Assembly: GCA_003996215.1 (NCBI GenBank)
Contig: QJPP01000035.1
Location: 248,001 to 312,000, forward strand
Source: Jaltomata sinuosa
Taxonomy: Eukaryota; Streptophyta; Magnoliopsida; Solanales; Solanaceae
Reading direction: 5' to 3'
DNA length: 64,000 bases
Both the position numbers and the translations under genes were made by a program. Positions within the stretch are counted from its first letter, which is position 1; each line of letters starts with the position of its first letter. The notes under the pieces were generated by a model. The model saw only the letters and a program-made list of their open reading frames with translations. It made no database searches and was not told the DNA's origin. This document shows, piece after piece, positions 48,701-59,582 of the stretch.

Positions 48701-49254
48701 GTACCACCTTTAACAAATGGATGATCTTGAAACTGAAAATTGTTTTTTTCCTAGCTGAATTATTGAACATAAAGTGCTTAAAATAGCTATTAAAAACCCA
48801 ATTTCAAGAATAATAAAAAATGAAAACGTGAGAAATGAGATAAAGAGAAATATGTCCAAAATTGTTAAAATAGTTTGAGAAATATGTAGCAAACTATAGA
48901 GAAATAAGTAGCAAACTATAGAGACCCACTTTTTGTTGTTTGAAAATTTTCAAAAGAAAATGAAGAGAAAGATTACCTTAGCAGTTGAGACTTGGCAAAG
49001 AAAATAATAACGAGATCAATTATTTAGCTTCAAGCCTTCGATTTTCAACTCCAAAGCTACTACAATCTTTAAAAATAGAGACCCATTTAGTATTTATAAT
49101 TTTTGTTGCAAAATCTTTGATTTTAGTTTCTTGAAAATTGAAAGAAGAAGAAGGAGGAGGAGGGAAAAGGACCCATTTGTTATTTGAACTTTTGTTGTAA
49201 ATTCTTTGAAAATTGCAAGAAGAAGAAGAAGAAGGGTAAAGGGGTTTTACCTTT
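48701..49254. other. Probable hAT interior between LINE and Mutator-like element
   Basis: AT-rich; GTAGCAAACTATAGAG occurs twice (about 48885-48920). No gene recognised. Confidence 0.35.
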
Positions 49255-49499
49255 TACTTACTAGGGAGAATGAATTTAGGGTGACAAAAAGGTTTCAAAT
49301 TTAAGTTGTAGTGACTTAAGTTATTTTAATAAATAGAGGTGATAAAAATTAGATTAGTAGTTAATGGGTTTTGACTCATTTTCTGAGTTTCCCTCAAGTT
49401 TTTATTTTTACACTTTGACCCATGGGACCCATTTCCCTTTTGGAAGAATTGAATTAAATAAAACCCTAATTACCTAAAATGGGAGGGGGGAAACGACCG

Positions 49500-49650
49500 C
49501 CTCCCCTTCTTCTTCTTCTTCTTGCTTCTCTTCCTCGCTCCATTTTCAAGGAATTCTCCATTGTTGTTGTTGTTGTTGTCTTCTTCTTCATCATCGTCAT
49601 CTTCTTCTTCTTCTACTCCCCTGCCCTCCATTGTTGTTGTTGTTGCTGCC
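49500..49650 (+). repeat. CTT, TTG and TCA trinucleotide runs
   Basis: CTTCTTCTTCTTCTTC at about 49507 and TTGTTGTTGTTGTTG at about 49561 and 49632. Probably in the leader of the transposase. Confidence 0.85.
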
Positions 49651-49790
49651 ACAACTGCTGCTACTGGACCAAATTTATTCGCAATCACTGGCCATTGTTT
49701 CATAGGTGATTTTGGTAAGTAAAATAATAATTTTTAGTTCAATTTCTCATCTGGGTATATCTGCTATTTTTCTGTAATTTTCAGTAGCAT

Positions 49791-50580
49791 ATCCAACAGA
49801 TGACCCATCTGTTGCAACAGATGACCTATCTGTTGGATTCATATTACAGCAGTTAAATCCAACAGATAGCTCATCTGTTGTAACAAATGGGTGGTCTGTT
49901 GTAATAGATGATCTATCTATTGCAACAGATGACCTATCTGTTGGATCAACCTAGTGGTTCTGAATATGAATACAACAGGTAGGTCATCTGTTGCAACAAA
50001 TAGATCATCTGTTGCAACAGACCACCCATCTGTTGCAACAGATGAGCTATCTGTTGGATCAAACTACTGGTTCTGAACATGAATCCAACAGGCAGGTTAT
50101 CTGTTACAACATATGAGTGGTCTGTTGCAATAAGTAAGTCATTTGTTGCAACATATGACCTACATGTTGGATTCAGCTACTGGTTCTGAACATGAATCCA
50201 ACAGGTAAGTCATATGTTGCAATAGATAGCTTATCTGTTGTAGCAGATGATTCATCTGTTGCAACAAATGACTTACCTGTTGGATTCATCTTACATTAGT
50301 TGGCAAAGTTGGTTCAGAACTAGAAGCTTAATCTAACAGATAAGTCATCTGTTGCAACAGATAGATTATCTGTTGCAACAGATGACTTATCTATTGGATT
50401 CATATTCAGAACCAGTAGTTGAATCCAATAGATAGGTCATCTGTTGCAACAGATGCATTACCTGCTGCAGCAGATGGGCTATCTGTTGCAACATATGACT
50501 TACATGTTGGATCCAACTGTTGTTTCTGAACATATATCCAACATATGAGTCATCTGTTGCAACAGATGAGTTATTTATTG
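49791..50580. repeat. Palindromic repeat array, block 1 (TCATCTGTTGCAACAGATGA type)
   Basis: About 790 bp of roughly 20-21 bp units around TGTTGCAACA, flanked by ATCTG/CAGAT. Longer super-units end in TTGGATTCA and GAACCAGTAG. It lies between the leader and the start of the transposase. Confidence 0.92.
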
Positions 50581-50670
50581 GGGCAATGATATTATTTTAT
50601 CGTTGTATATAGATACTCAACTTTACTATACTATTATTGATTTTTTTTAACAAAACTTTTTAGGTATCAT

Positions 50671-53007
50671 TTATGGAGGAATCAATAACAATAGGCGTTG
50701 ATTGTCATGGTGAATTGATCGAGAAGAACAATCGATTTATTTGGCGTTGAAAGGATGGTGACTTGTTAGAAAAGATAGCGATGACAGTCTAAAAAGAAAT
50801 TTCGTATGATAATTTTGTTAACTTAATCATCAGTAGTTGCGAATTAAATTGCCAACCGAAAGATCTTATCATCAGTTACATGCACAACTCTTTTAAAAAT
50901 CAGAGGGTCTTGCCTTTTAAGATAAGGGATCAAGTTCGTTTGCGTGCTTATTTGAGTGATGCAGCTAGGCCCACTTTAAGGGTATACGTAATTGAAAAGC
51001 CGATAAAGAACCCCAATTTAGCTCAAAACCAACAAGATATGTTAAATGATGAGTTGGAGGATAGGGTAGATATGAATATTCCAGATAATGGAAGTGGGGA
51101 ATTGGATGGTCCAAGCTGTGGGGATGACCAAACTCCTACACCTGATGTTGGGAGCAATACAGTGGGCAATTCTCAATCAACACAGTCTATCCATGTGCAA
51201 GAGGATGAAACAGGTTTTTATAAGGGAATGACATTCAAGAACAAGCAAGAACTAGCAACTTCGTTGAAAATTGCTTGCTTGAAAAAAGATTTTAGACTCA
51301 AGAAGGTGACTAATTCACGTAATGTGTATTGTTTTAGATGTGTACATTCAGAGTGCAAGTGGTGGATTAGGGCTGTGAAACTTTTAAGTTCTGACAGATT
51401 CTGTATTACAACCTATGTAAAGTATCACACTTGTGGTTCTGAGCATATCACGAGTCATCATCCGTACGCCACAACAAAAGTGATCGGTGAAATTTTCAAA
51501 AATAGGTTCACCGAAGGTAAAGGCCCATCTACACAAGACATGAAACATCAAATTCGTACAAAATTGGGTGTTAAGGTGAGCTATTGGAAGATTTGGAAGG
51601 GCATGGCGATTGCAAAGTCTTTGATTAGGGGAACACATTAGCACGGGTATGTAATGCTTGATGCTTACCGTTATATGCTTCCGTCCGTAAATCCAGAAAG
51701 TAAGACAACATTGAAAGTTGATGAAAATGGAAAGTTCAAGTACTTTTTTGTATCCTATGGGACTTGGATACGTGATTTTGAGAAAATGAGAAAAGTCATA
51801 GACGTTGACGGGACATTCTTGAGGAGCAAGTATAAAGGAGTTTTATTGTCAGCTGTGGCACAGGATGTAGAGAATCATATTTTTTCGCTTGCTTTTTGTG
51901 TAGTTGACAAGGAGTGCGATGCCTCATACCGATATTTTTTTGAACAAATGAGAACTATCTAGATGATACTGTTGATTTGTGCATAATTTCTGATAGGCAT
52001 CTAAGTATCAAGAAGATGGTTTAAATTATCTACCCTACAACTCATTATGGTTGTTGCATAAAGCACCTTGGGAGAATATTCGTAATAACTTTTACAATAG
52101 GAAGGTTGTATCTCATTTTTATAAAGCAGCAAAAGCGTACAAAATTGATGAGTTCAATGGCCATTTTAATCAAATAAGAGACCTGGTACCCGGAGCAGTC
52201 GAACATCTTGAACGTATTGGATTTCACAGGTAAAGCAGAGCATTCTGTCCGGGAAATAGGTATAATATTATAAATTGAGTGATTTGTTTGAGTTTATTGT
52301 CAATTATACCTTACTGGGTGATTATATATTTGTATAGGTATAACATTATGACGACAAACATTTCTGAGTCGGTGAATGCAATGTTCGACGTTGAAAGAGA
52401 ATTTCTCATTGTCGCGCTATTTAATGAAATAAATAGGAGATTTGCACAAAAATTTCACGAGAGACGTACGGAGTTCATCAACTCACCAACCATCTTTGTC
52501 CCTAAAATTGAAAAGAAAATAATAGAGTACGTCAACTCAGGAAACAAGTTATTGGCTCATCAAATTGCCAACTACAAGTTCAGTGTCACCGGTCATGGTG
52601 AAGTTGCTACGGTCGATTTGCAAGCAAGATCTTGTACATGTAGAGTATTTGACATGGATAAAATACCTTGTCCACATGCTATGGCAGCGCTTCGAGTCCA
52701 ATATGGTGAAGACTTTGGTAGGTGAATTTATGAGTACTCGTCCTCATATTATACGGTGGAGAGATACATCATTGCATACTGTGAGGAAATTCATCATGTG
52801 CCTTCTGAAGAATCTTGGAATGTTCCTTTGGAGATTTTAGAGAGAGAAATATCTCCTCCACATATTGACCCAAGCAAATCAGGAAGAAGGCGAAAAAAGA
52901 GGAGGCGTGGAGTCGGAGAATCATTTCCAACAAGAAAAAATAAGTGCTCTATATGTAAGACGGTTGGTCACAAAAGAACTACATATCCAGATCGAAATGC
53001 TCCATAA
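50671..53007 (+). pseudogene. MURA-type Mutator transposase (broken)
   Basis: A possible start ATG at 50671 opens a frame with early stops (50728, 50791). Then the MULE N-terminal region at 51230-51500 (KNKQELATSLKIACLKKDFRL, CVHSECKWWIRA), the DDE core (about 51790-52010; IDVDGTFLRSKYKG, CIISDRH), the SWIM zinc finger at about 52630-52690 (SCTCRVF...CPHAMAAL), and a C-terminal zinc knuckle CSICKTVGHKRTTYP. An intron from about 52231 to 52338 (GTAAAG to GTATAG) fits. Stops at 51639, 51960 and 52021, at least one frame change between 51960 and 52051 and another near 52725. The last knuckle Cys is Tyr. Confidence 0.85.
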
Positions 53008-53211
53008 ATGTTAATGTTGCACTCATTTTCTCCATTCTTGTAATAGTAATAGTATTGTTATTCTGAACTTTTAGTACTTTTCTATGATATTTCAGTCGGT
53101 GATGTTTGTGAACTTAACTCATTTATATATTACAACTGATGGTGAAATTTGTTGGGAATAATTAAATATGTTACTACAAATGTTGAGAATAATCAAACAG
53201 ATTCAGCACAT

Positions 53212-53520
53212 GTTGCTTTTGATTCTACATCTGTTGCAACAGATGACTCATAATCATCCAACAAATATACTCATTTGTTGCAAAAGATGAGTCATCTGTT
53301 GCAACATATGAATCATCTGTTGGAAATAATCAAACAGACAATACACATTTTGCAACAGATGAATCATCTGTTGCAACAGATGTAATGATCAAACAGATAT
53401 AGACATATGTTACAACAGATGACTAATTTGTTGGAAATCATCCAACAGATATAGACATATGTTGTAGCAGATGAATCATCTGTTGAAACTTATCCAACAG
53501 ATATAGACATCTGTTGCAAC
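53212..53520. repeat. Palindromic repeat array, block 2
   Basis: Units such as TCATCTGTTGCAACAGATG alternate with AATCATCCAACAGATATAGACATATG. It lies directly after the transposase 3' end. Confidence 0.9.
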
Positions 53521-53870
53521 AATTCACATCAAATAAGTCAATTGATCTATCTATTTAGAATCACTACACTTAGTTGATCATGTAATTATTATGTAATTCA
53601 TTGAGATTGTAATTGAAGTTGTTAATTGAAAGCTAATTATGGTTAAATTATTTAGTTTATTACTAATAATGAGTTAACTAAGAAATTCACATCAAATAAG
53701 TCAATTGATCCATCTATTTAGGATCACTACACTTAGTTGATCATGTAATTATTATGTAATTCATTGAGATTGTAATTGAAGTTGTTAATTGAAAGCTAAT
53801 TATGATTAAATAACTTAATTTATTACTAATCATGAGTTAATTAAGCAATTTACATCAAATAAGTCAATTC
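53521..53870 (+). repeat. 163 bp direct repeat, two units and a partial third
   Basis: AATTCACATCAAATAAGTCAAT starts at 53521 and 53684, and a variant at 53847; the period is 163 bp both times. It sits between palindromic blocks 2 and 3, with copies that differ by few bases. Confidence 0.92.
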
Positions 53871-54145
53871 ATCTGCTGCAACAGATGTCTACATTTGTTG
53901 GATAAGTTCCAACAGATGACACATCTGTTGGATGATTTCCAACAGATGACACATCTGTTGCACAGATGATTCATTTGCTACAACATATGTCTATATATGT
54001 TTGATCATTTCCAACAGATGTGTCATCTGTTGCAAAATGTGTAGAGTTTGTTTGATTATTTTCAACATATGATTCATATGTTGCAACAGATGACTCATCT
54101 GCTGCAACAGATGAGTATATATGTTGGATGATTTCCAACAGATGT
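53871..54145. repeat. Palindromic repeat array, block 3
   Basis: CAACAGATGACACATCTGTTGGATGATTTCC-type units, mostly in the opposite order to block 2. It lies between the two converging genes. Confidence 0.9.
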
Positions 54146-54409
54146 GTAATTCATTTTTAGTAATAATCCAATATTTTTTAAATCTAAGGATAAAATAAAA
54201 TTCATGACATAATAACTGGACATCTATTAAACATACAATATTGTCATCACCAAATATATAATATAACTAAATAAAATACTAAAAATAAAAAAAAATATCT
54301 GCAAATTACAGCCCATAATATAATTAAATAAAATACTAAAAATAAAAATATTGTCTCCAAATTACAACCCATATCAAGGCTCCAAACTCTTAGAAGTCAC
54401 CCCAACAGC

Positions 54410-57400
54410 TCAAACCTCTTGCATTCTTGCAACTGAATTATCATTCATTAGAGTATCGGGAGTTGTCATACAAGTGCCGATTATCAAATGCTCAATGAAA
54501 GCAAACGAGTATGACCCGCACGCAGCAAAAGTCTCATTCTTTGGAAAGTTCTGTTTTCGACCTTCAAAAGCCCATAGTTCATTGAGCAATTTTTCTGGCA
54601 AGTGATTCATTAGGCCACTTTGCTTCAACAATCTAGGGAACAACTCCAACAAATTCTCCATGAATATCAAAAATTCAAACTCTTCAAACACTGGTATGTT
54701 GCAGTCATAGACATTCATGATTCCCTCAGTCATTCTGATCTCAAGAGTCACAAAATGCTTCTTTTCTAAATTCATGACTGCTATGATTCTCTTGGCCTCT
54801 CTCCAATCCATGGCACCTGGATATGGTCTCTTTCCTCTGACATAGTCAATCATGTGGTCATCCCATTTAAACTCAGCAAGTAACTCCTTTATTTTTTTGC
54901 CACCAAGAGTTGTTGCTTCTTCACTGAGTTTCTTGTACCGATCGAGGAAATTACCATAAAAGTTAAGGTCCATGATTCTATCTCCAAGATCATAGAATTG
55001 AATGAATTTTAGATGCCTCACTCGCATCAGGAAAAGAATTTCATCAACATACTGAAATAATAATACAATATATATAAGTTAGTAACTTATAACAATTGAA
55101 AAGTTGCAGCAGATGAGTCATCTGTTCCAACATATGAGTCATATGTTGGAACAGATAAGTCATCTGTTGGAACTTATGGAACAGATGACTCATTTGTTGG
55201 AACAGATAATCCATCTGTTCCAACATATTATCTATCTGTTCTAACAGATGATCCATCTGTTCCAACAGATGACTCATCTAAATAAACATACTAATGAAAT
55301 TAAATAAATAGAAGGTTAGTAAAAGTAACTTACCCAGTCCACATACCAATACTTCATATCAGTCATGTTCTTGAAGTCTTATGCACCAAACTCATGCATA
55401 AAGTAAGTTTCTGGGGCCTTTTTTGAATTCATCAGAGTTTTCAGCTTTGCCTTTCTTGTGGCAGTCACCAACTTGTAGATATTCACTTTCTTCAGCTCTT
55501 CTTGCTCTCCTATGGCCTTGGAACTTCCCCAACAGTGCAAGAAAGATGAGTTACAATTTTCCTTGATTTAATATCTGATATTGCCTTGGAAATTATTATT
55601 TTTGTCCTCTTAATCTTAACCTGCAATGGAGTGAATGGCTCTGTAATCTTTCTTGATGGGATGACACCTTTTTAGATGTCAATTCCTTTACAGCATTAGT
55701 TAATCCCTCAAGAGCATTAATCGCTCCAATGTATTTTTGCTTGCACTCTTCACATTTGCATGCGGAACATAAGCTAGATGAGGCAAGACCACCAAATGAC
55801 TGTCTACCCATGTTGTGTGGTAGATCTGTAGCATACCCACTAAAAGGGGTGTTGAAATCATATCCACCACCACCATCAGTATCAAAATCAACACCACCAT
55901 GTGTAGTATGGTCATCCCTTACTTCAACAACTGTAAGAGGAGCATCAACACTACCAGCAGCAACATCACCAGCACCCTCACCAGTACCATAACCATCACC
56001 AACACCAACATCATCAACAATAACATTAGTAAGAACAAGTTCACCCTCCCCGAGTGTTTTTCTTTTGATGGCTGTTGCTCCAGTCAATTCTTTTTTTATC
56101 AAATCAATTATCTTAGGGTCCGGTAGAGTTTCCACAAACCCTAAAGTAATAAGGAATGACATATTTAACTCTCAATTAGTCAGGATAAGCCATGGATGCA
56201 CAATCTAAAACAATAATTAAATGTATTAAAATAATGTTAAACTTATAATTGAATTCTATTGCAACAGATGTGTAATGTGTTGCAACATATGTGAATTTTT
56301 AAAAAATAAATTCAAGTTAATCTCTATAAAAGTAGACTTACTGCTTCCTCGGGTGGTTTGAAAAGATCAAGAACTTTTACTTTTTTATCGTTCTTGACCG
56401 ACAACCATCTCAAAATTCTAGGACTAGAAACCTCTTCTTGATAGTCCTTCACTTATTGTCGGAGATAAGAAATGGCTTCAAATGTTCAAGCCTGTAAAAA
56501 TTATGCTAAATATTAAAAATATTATTCAATAAAAAAAATTAAAATACAAAAATGAAATATTTACCATGAAAGCCCATGAAAAGCCATATAAGTTGACTGT
56601 CTTTGGCGTTAACGGAGTCAACAAATATTTGACAGTCATTATGAAGCTTTCACGGTCCCAAGGGTAGTTGTTGAATGCCTCCAGATCTTTCGAGAGCTTT
56701 ATTAAACCAAGTGACATGTTGTTGTTCCTTTTACCTTCCAACTCTTAAAGTAAATTTACATTCTTGAAGCTTGAACCAACAAGGGATACCAAGTCATCAC
56801 CATCAGTTGACTTGCCCTTTTGAATTTTCTTGACAGTCTTGGCTGCTGACTTAGATCCTTTTCTTGTTGTTGTCTTTGATTTGCGGGGTACTTTTTTTTG
56901 TGTAACAACAGGAATAGGTTGAGAAGGAGGATGACATTTTAGTCCAGTAACTATGGCAAACTCCTTCAACCCAAAACAAAGTGGCATGCCACAGTAATTT
57001 ATCCAGACTTCATCCATCTTATCATTGTTCTCATATATAAACCTACGTTTGAGAAGACCATACACCATGGTCATTTGAAAACGAGCATTATTGTCCTCTG
57101 GCAAATCAAGATATTGCCCAAAGCAGCTGTTTCTGAAATAATCATCCAATTTTTGTTCTTGAAGTATTTTTCTGAAGGTGTCAAAAGATTTTCCCATGGC
57201 TGACTTTACCACACAATCACCAGTTAAATCTGTGACACCATCACACTGCATTCTCATAGAAAAATTATCAATACAGAATATTTTGACAAACTCTTCAGTG
57301 GAAGGACTGTTAGGATCAAGGTGTTCCTCTTCCTCATCTTCACTTTCATTATCTCCTCTTTTTCCTCCTTCTTTTCCTTCCTCTGATTCTCCTTCTTCTC

Positions 57401-57773
57401 CTTCCTCTTCTTCTACTTCATTATCTTCTTCATCCCTCTCTTTATCTACACCTTCTTCCTCTACTGAGTTTTTATCTTCATCACTTCTTTCTTCATCTTC
57501 CTCACTTCCCTCACTTCCTTTATCTCCCTCACTTTCCTCATCTCCTTGTTCATCTTTACTTAAATCTCCAGATTTTTCACTTTTTTCTATTTCATTCTCA
57601 TTCTTTTTTTCCTTCTCTTTTTCTATATTTAAAGCTGATTGAGAAGAGACTTCTTCTTCTAATTGAGATACTGCTTGTATAGCAAGCTCTTTTAGTGGTG
57701 AATGTACCCTAGCTACTTTTCTTCTTCCTTTCTTTGGAGTTGATTCACTTACTTTCCTTTTAGTGGGAGCCAT
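54410..57773 (-). pseudogene. Ulp1-like cysteine protease gene of the MULE (DUF1985 plus C48 peptidase)
   Basis: Starts MAPTKRKVSESTPKKGRRK at 57773, with a very acidic linker (about 57640-57310, Glu/Asp/Ser-rich). A DUF1985 domain follows (about 57250-56930; FRNSCFGQYLDLPED, VYGLLKRRFIYEN, FGLKEFAIVTGLKC) and continues after an intron at 56730-56560 (YLLTPLTPKTVNLYGFSWAFM). A middle piece lies at 56162-55596, and the C48 peptidase end at 55027-54410. There KKHFVTLEIR (His), MNVYDCN (Asp) and AACGSYS (Cys) keep the triad residues. Exon joins cannot be fixed throughout, and block 4 of the repeats lies in an intron. These proteins may deconjugate SUMO-like modifiers; their use to the transposon is unknown. 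Confidence 0.75.
55108..55281 (-). repeat. Palindromic repeat array, block 4 (TGTTCCAACA variant)
   Basis: About eight units of 21 bp, TCTGTTCCAACAGATGACTCA type. The C-C core makes it a variant of the TTGCAA palindrome. A 77-codon frame (55277-55044) reads through it with a heptad-like pattern LLEQMDH. Confidence 0.9.
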
Positions 57774-57868
57774 TTATCTACAAACAAGAGTAAAATAAAG
57801 GTCAATGATTGATTTGTGCATCATTAAAAAAAAGATAACAGTGAATTTAAAATGTACAAATAATTGAT

Positions 57869-58040
57869 ACAACAGGTAAGTCATCTGTTGCAACAGATGA
57901 CTCATCTGTTGTTACAGATGGGTCATCTATTAGAAACATAATAAGAGTAAACTAACAGATAGTATAGTTATTTCTAACATATGCTTAATATGTTTCAACA
58001 GATTCTTCATCTGTTGCAACATATTACACATCTGTTATGG
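57869..58040. repeat. Palindromic repeat array, block 5
   Basis: GTCATCTGTTGCAACAGATGACTCATCTGTTG and relatives, just upstream of the Ulp1-like gene start (minus strand). Confidence 0.88.
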
Positions 58041-58377
58041 TATTAACAAAAAATTTACCACATATGTACACCAAGAACATCAACATAAGCCAACATTTAT
58101 CACTTGAATAGCAATTTTGAAGAGCAACAACACCAATACCATATAAGAACAACAATACCAGCATTTACCAATAAAACAACATCAATAACACCAACAAAAT
58201 TCAATAAAATCAACAGAAACAACAACACCTCCAAGAACACCAAACACTGGGAACCAACCAACATAACAACAACACAAACAACAAGCCACAAATATAATCA
58301 CTTGAACAACAATGTTCAAGAACAATACCAATATTTACCAATACTACAACACTAATAAAACTCAACTGTTATTCGAG

Positions 58378-58442
58378 AACAACAACAACAACAAGAAGAT
58401 CCCCAACAACAACAACAACAAGAAGATCCCAACAACAACAAC
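58378..58442 (-). repeat. CAA and AAG trinucleotide runs
   Basis: AACAACAACAACAACAAGAAGATCC occurs twice. It mirrors, in inverted orientation, the TTG and CTT runs at 49500-49650 near the other end of the element. Confidence 0.85.
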
Positions 58443-59375
58443 ATATTTCACTCAGATTCCCAAGAAAATCAAAAATTAGGATTTTTTTTCGGGTTCTCGT
58501 TTTCCTTTTAAGCATCAAATACTCATTCTTGTTAACTCTCACTAGAAGAGAAGACAACGCAAGTCCATCTTTATCTTCATAACTAAAAATCCCTAATTTT
58601 TTGAAAATAAAAAAAAAAGGAAAGCCTTTACCTATGAAAAAGCAGAGATTGACAGTTGAAAGTTGAAAAGGGACGATGAAGAACTGAAAATTGGAGTCGC
58701 CGGAGGTTGAAAATCGCCGAAGAATGACTGTCTCGTCGATCTGTTGTCGATGAAGGGCAGCAGGTTGTTGAGAGAGAAGAAGAAGAGAGGCAACGGTTTT
58801 GGGTTTGAAATTTGATTTTGAAAAGTGATTTTTCACTTTTAACTTTTTATTTTTATTAAATATAGTTGTGGGTTGATTTGTATTTTTAAAAAGATTAAGA
58901 AGTATTAAAAATGTTAATTGGGTCCCCAATTAACTTAATCAATTTCTTAAGTGTCTTTGACCCTTAGGCTTGATCAAGAGTCACCAATATTAATTTCAGA
59001 ATTTGAGAGTCACCTTCCATTCAATTTTCTCTACTTACTGATGAAAATGAAGAACAAAGAAAATAGAAGTATTTTCGGGATTTGAGACTTAATTATCGGA
59101 GATTTGGGTTTTGAAGGTAAAAAAAAGAAGTTGTAACGTCAAAGAAAAGCTGAAGCGAAATGTTAAAAATAAAGTGTCGTTTGCGGGATTCGAACTCGGG
59201 AAGCCGGGTTCACTAAGATCGCGCCTTACCACTGGTCTGTCTTTCACTTATGGTTTAGGAAGTTCAAATATAATATATGTACATAAATACAGAAAATCTG
59301 CCTTATATATACAGTGTAATTTCTTGCCAAGGGGATTCGGGTGAACCCCCTCACGCCCTACTAGATCCGCCCCTG

Positions 59376-59383
59376 ACGCCGGA
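59376..59383. repeat. hAT target site duplication, right
   Basis: ACGCCGGA, identical to 39400-39407. Confidence 0.92.
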
Positions 59384-59582
59384 TAAGCTATCTTGGATAA
59401 AGTTTATAATGCGTTTGCTAGATAATTGTCTATCAAATGCAGTGTAAATTTTATCTCATATTTAATTTTGGAATATTACAGATTATTTCATTTAACTTGA
59501 GATTATTTTCTCATCTCCCGAATAGAATAAATTAGTCCAGAAATTATAATTTCAATATAATTTAATGTGTATCAAATGATCT

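Larger units (their letters stand above)
49255..59040 (+). mobile_element. Mutator-like element carrying MURA and an Ulp1-type gene
   Basis: A transposase on the plus strand and an Ulp1 protease-like gene on the minus strand converge inside one segment, the layout of plant Ulp1-carrying MULEs (Kaonashi-type). The proposed ends are weak: minus strand of 49255-49400 and plus strand of 58930-59040 share GTCACC...TTCATT/TTCAAT...TTCTC and a TACTTACT-like tip. Subterminal (TTG)n plus CTT runs at 49500-49650 mirror (CAA)n plus AAG runs at 58378-58442. A 9 bp target duplication was not identified. Confidence 0.6.
39408..59375 (-). mobile_element. 19,968 bp hAT transposon with nested insertions
   Basis: Left terminus CAGTGGCGAATCCAGGA; right terminus, read inward, CAGGGGCGGATCTAGTAGG. 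Both start CAG.GGCG.ATC, and ACGCCGGA directly repeats on both sides. The transposase pseudogene runs leftward near the left end. hAT sequence proper is about 39408-42052, perhaps 48700-49254, and 59041-59375. The rest is later insertions: solo LTR, LINE and Mutator-like element. It is now non-autonomous. Confidence 0.9.
39387..59582. mobile_element. MITE (GGGATCGTTTAG ends) interrupted by the hAT element
   Basis: The left end GGGATCGTTTAGTACGCCGGA stops at 39407 and the element resumes at 59384 (TAAGCTATCTTGG). It ends near 59582, where the minus strand reads GATCATTTGATACAC. The two ends are inverted copies and match the intact MITE at 3094. Without the insert it would be about 220 bp. Confidence 0.65.

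Noticed and set aside
49479..49722. Frames encoding Leu, Val and Ser runs
   Set aside because: Produced by trinucleotide runs in the MULE leader.
49791..54145. CRISPR-like array
   Set aside because: The repeats are palindromic, spaced irregularly and lack unique spacers of constant length, in a plant nuclear genome.
57178..57642. 154-codon Ser-rich plus-strand frame
   Set aside because: Antisense of the acidic linker in the Ulp1-like gene.
59195..59260. tRNA-like phrase GGGATTCGAACTCGG
   Set aside because: No cloverleaf can be drawn around it; it belongs to the hAT subterminal region.
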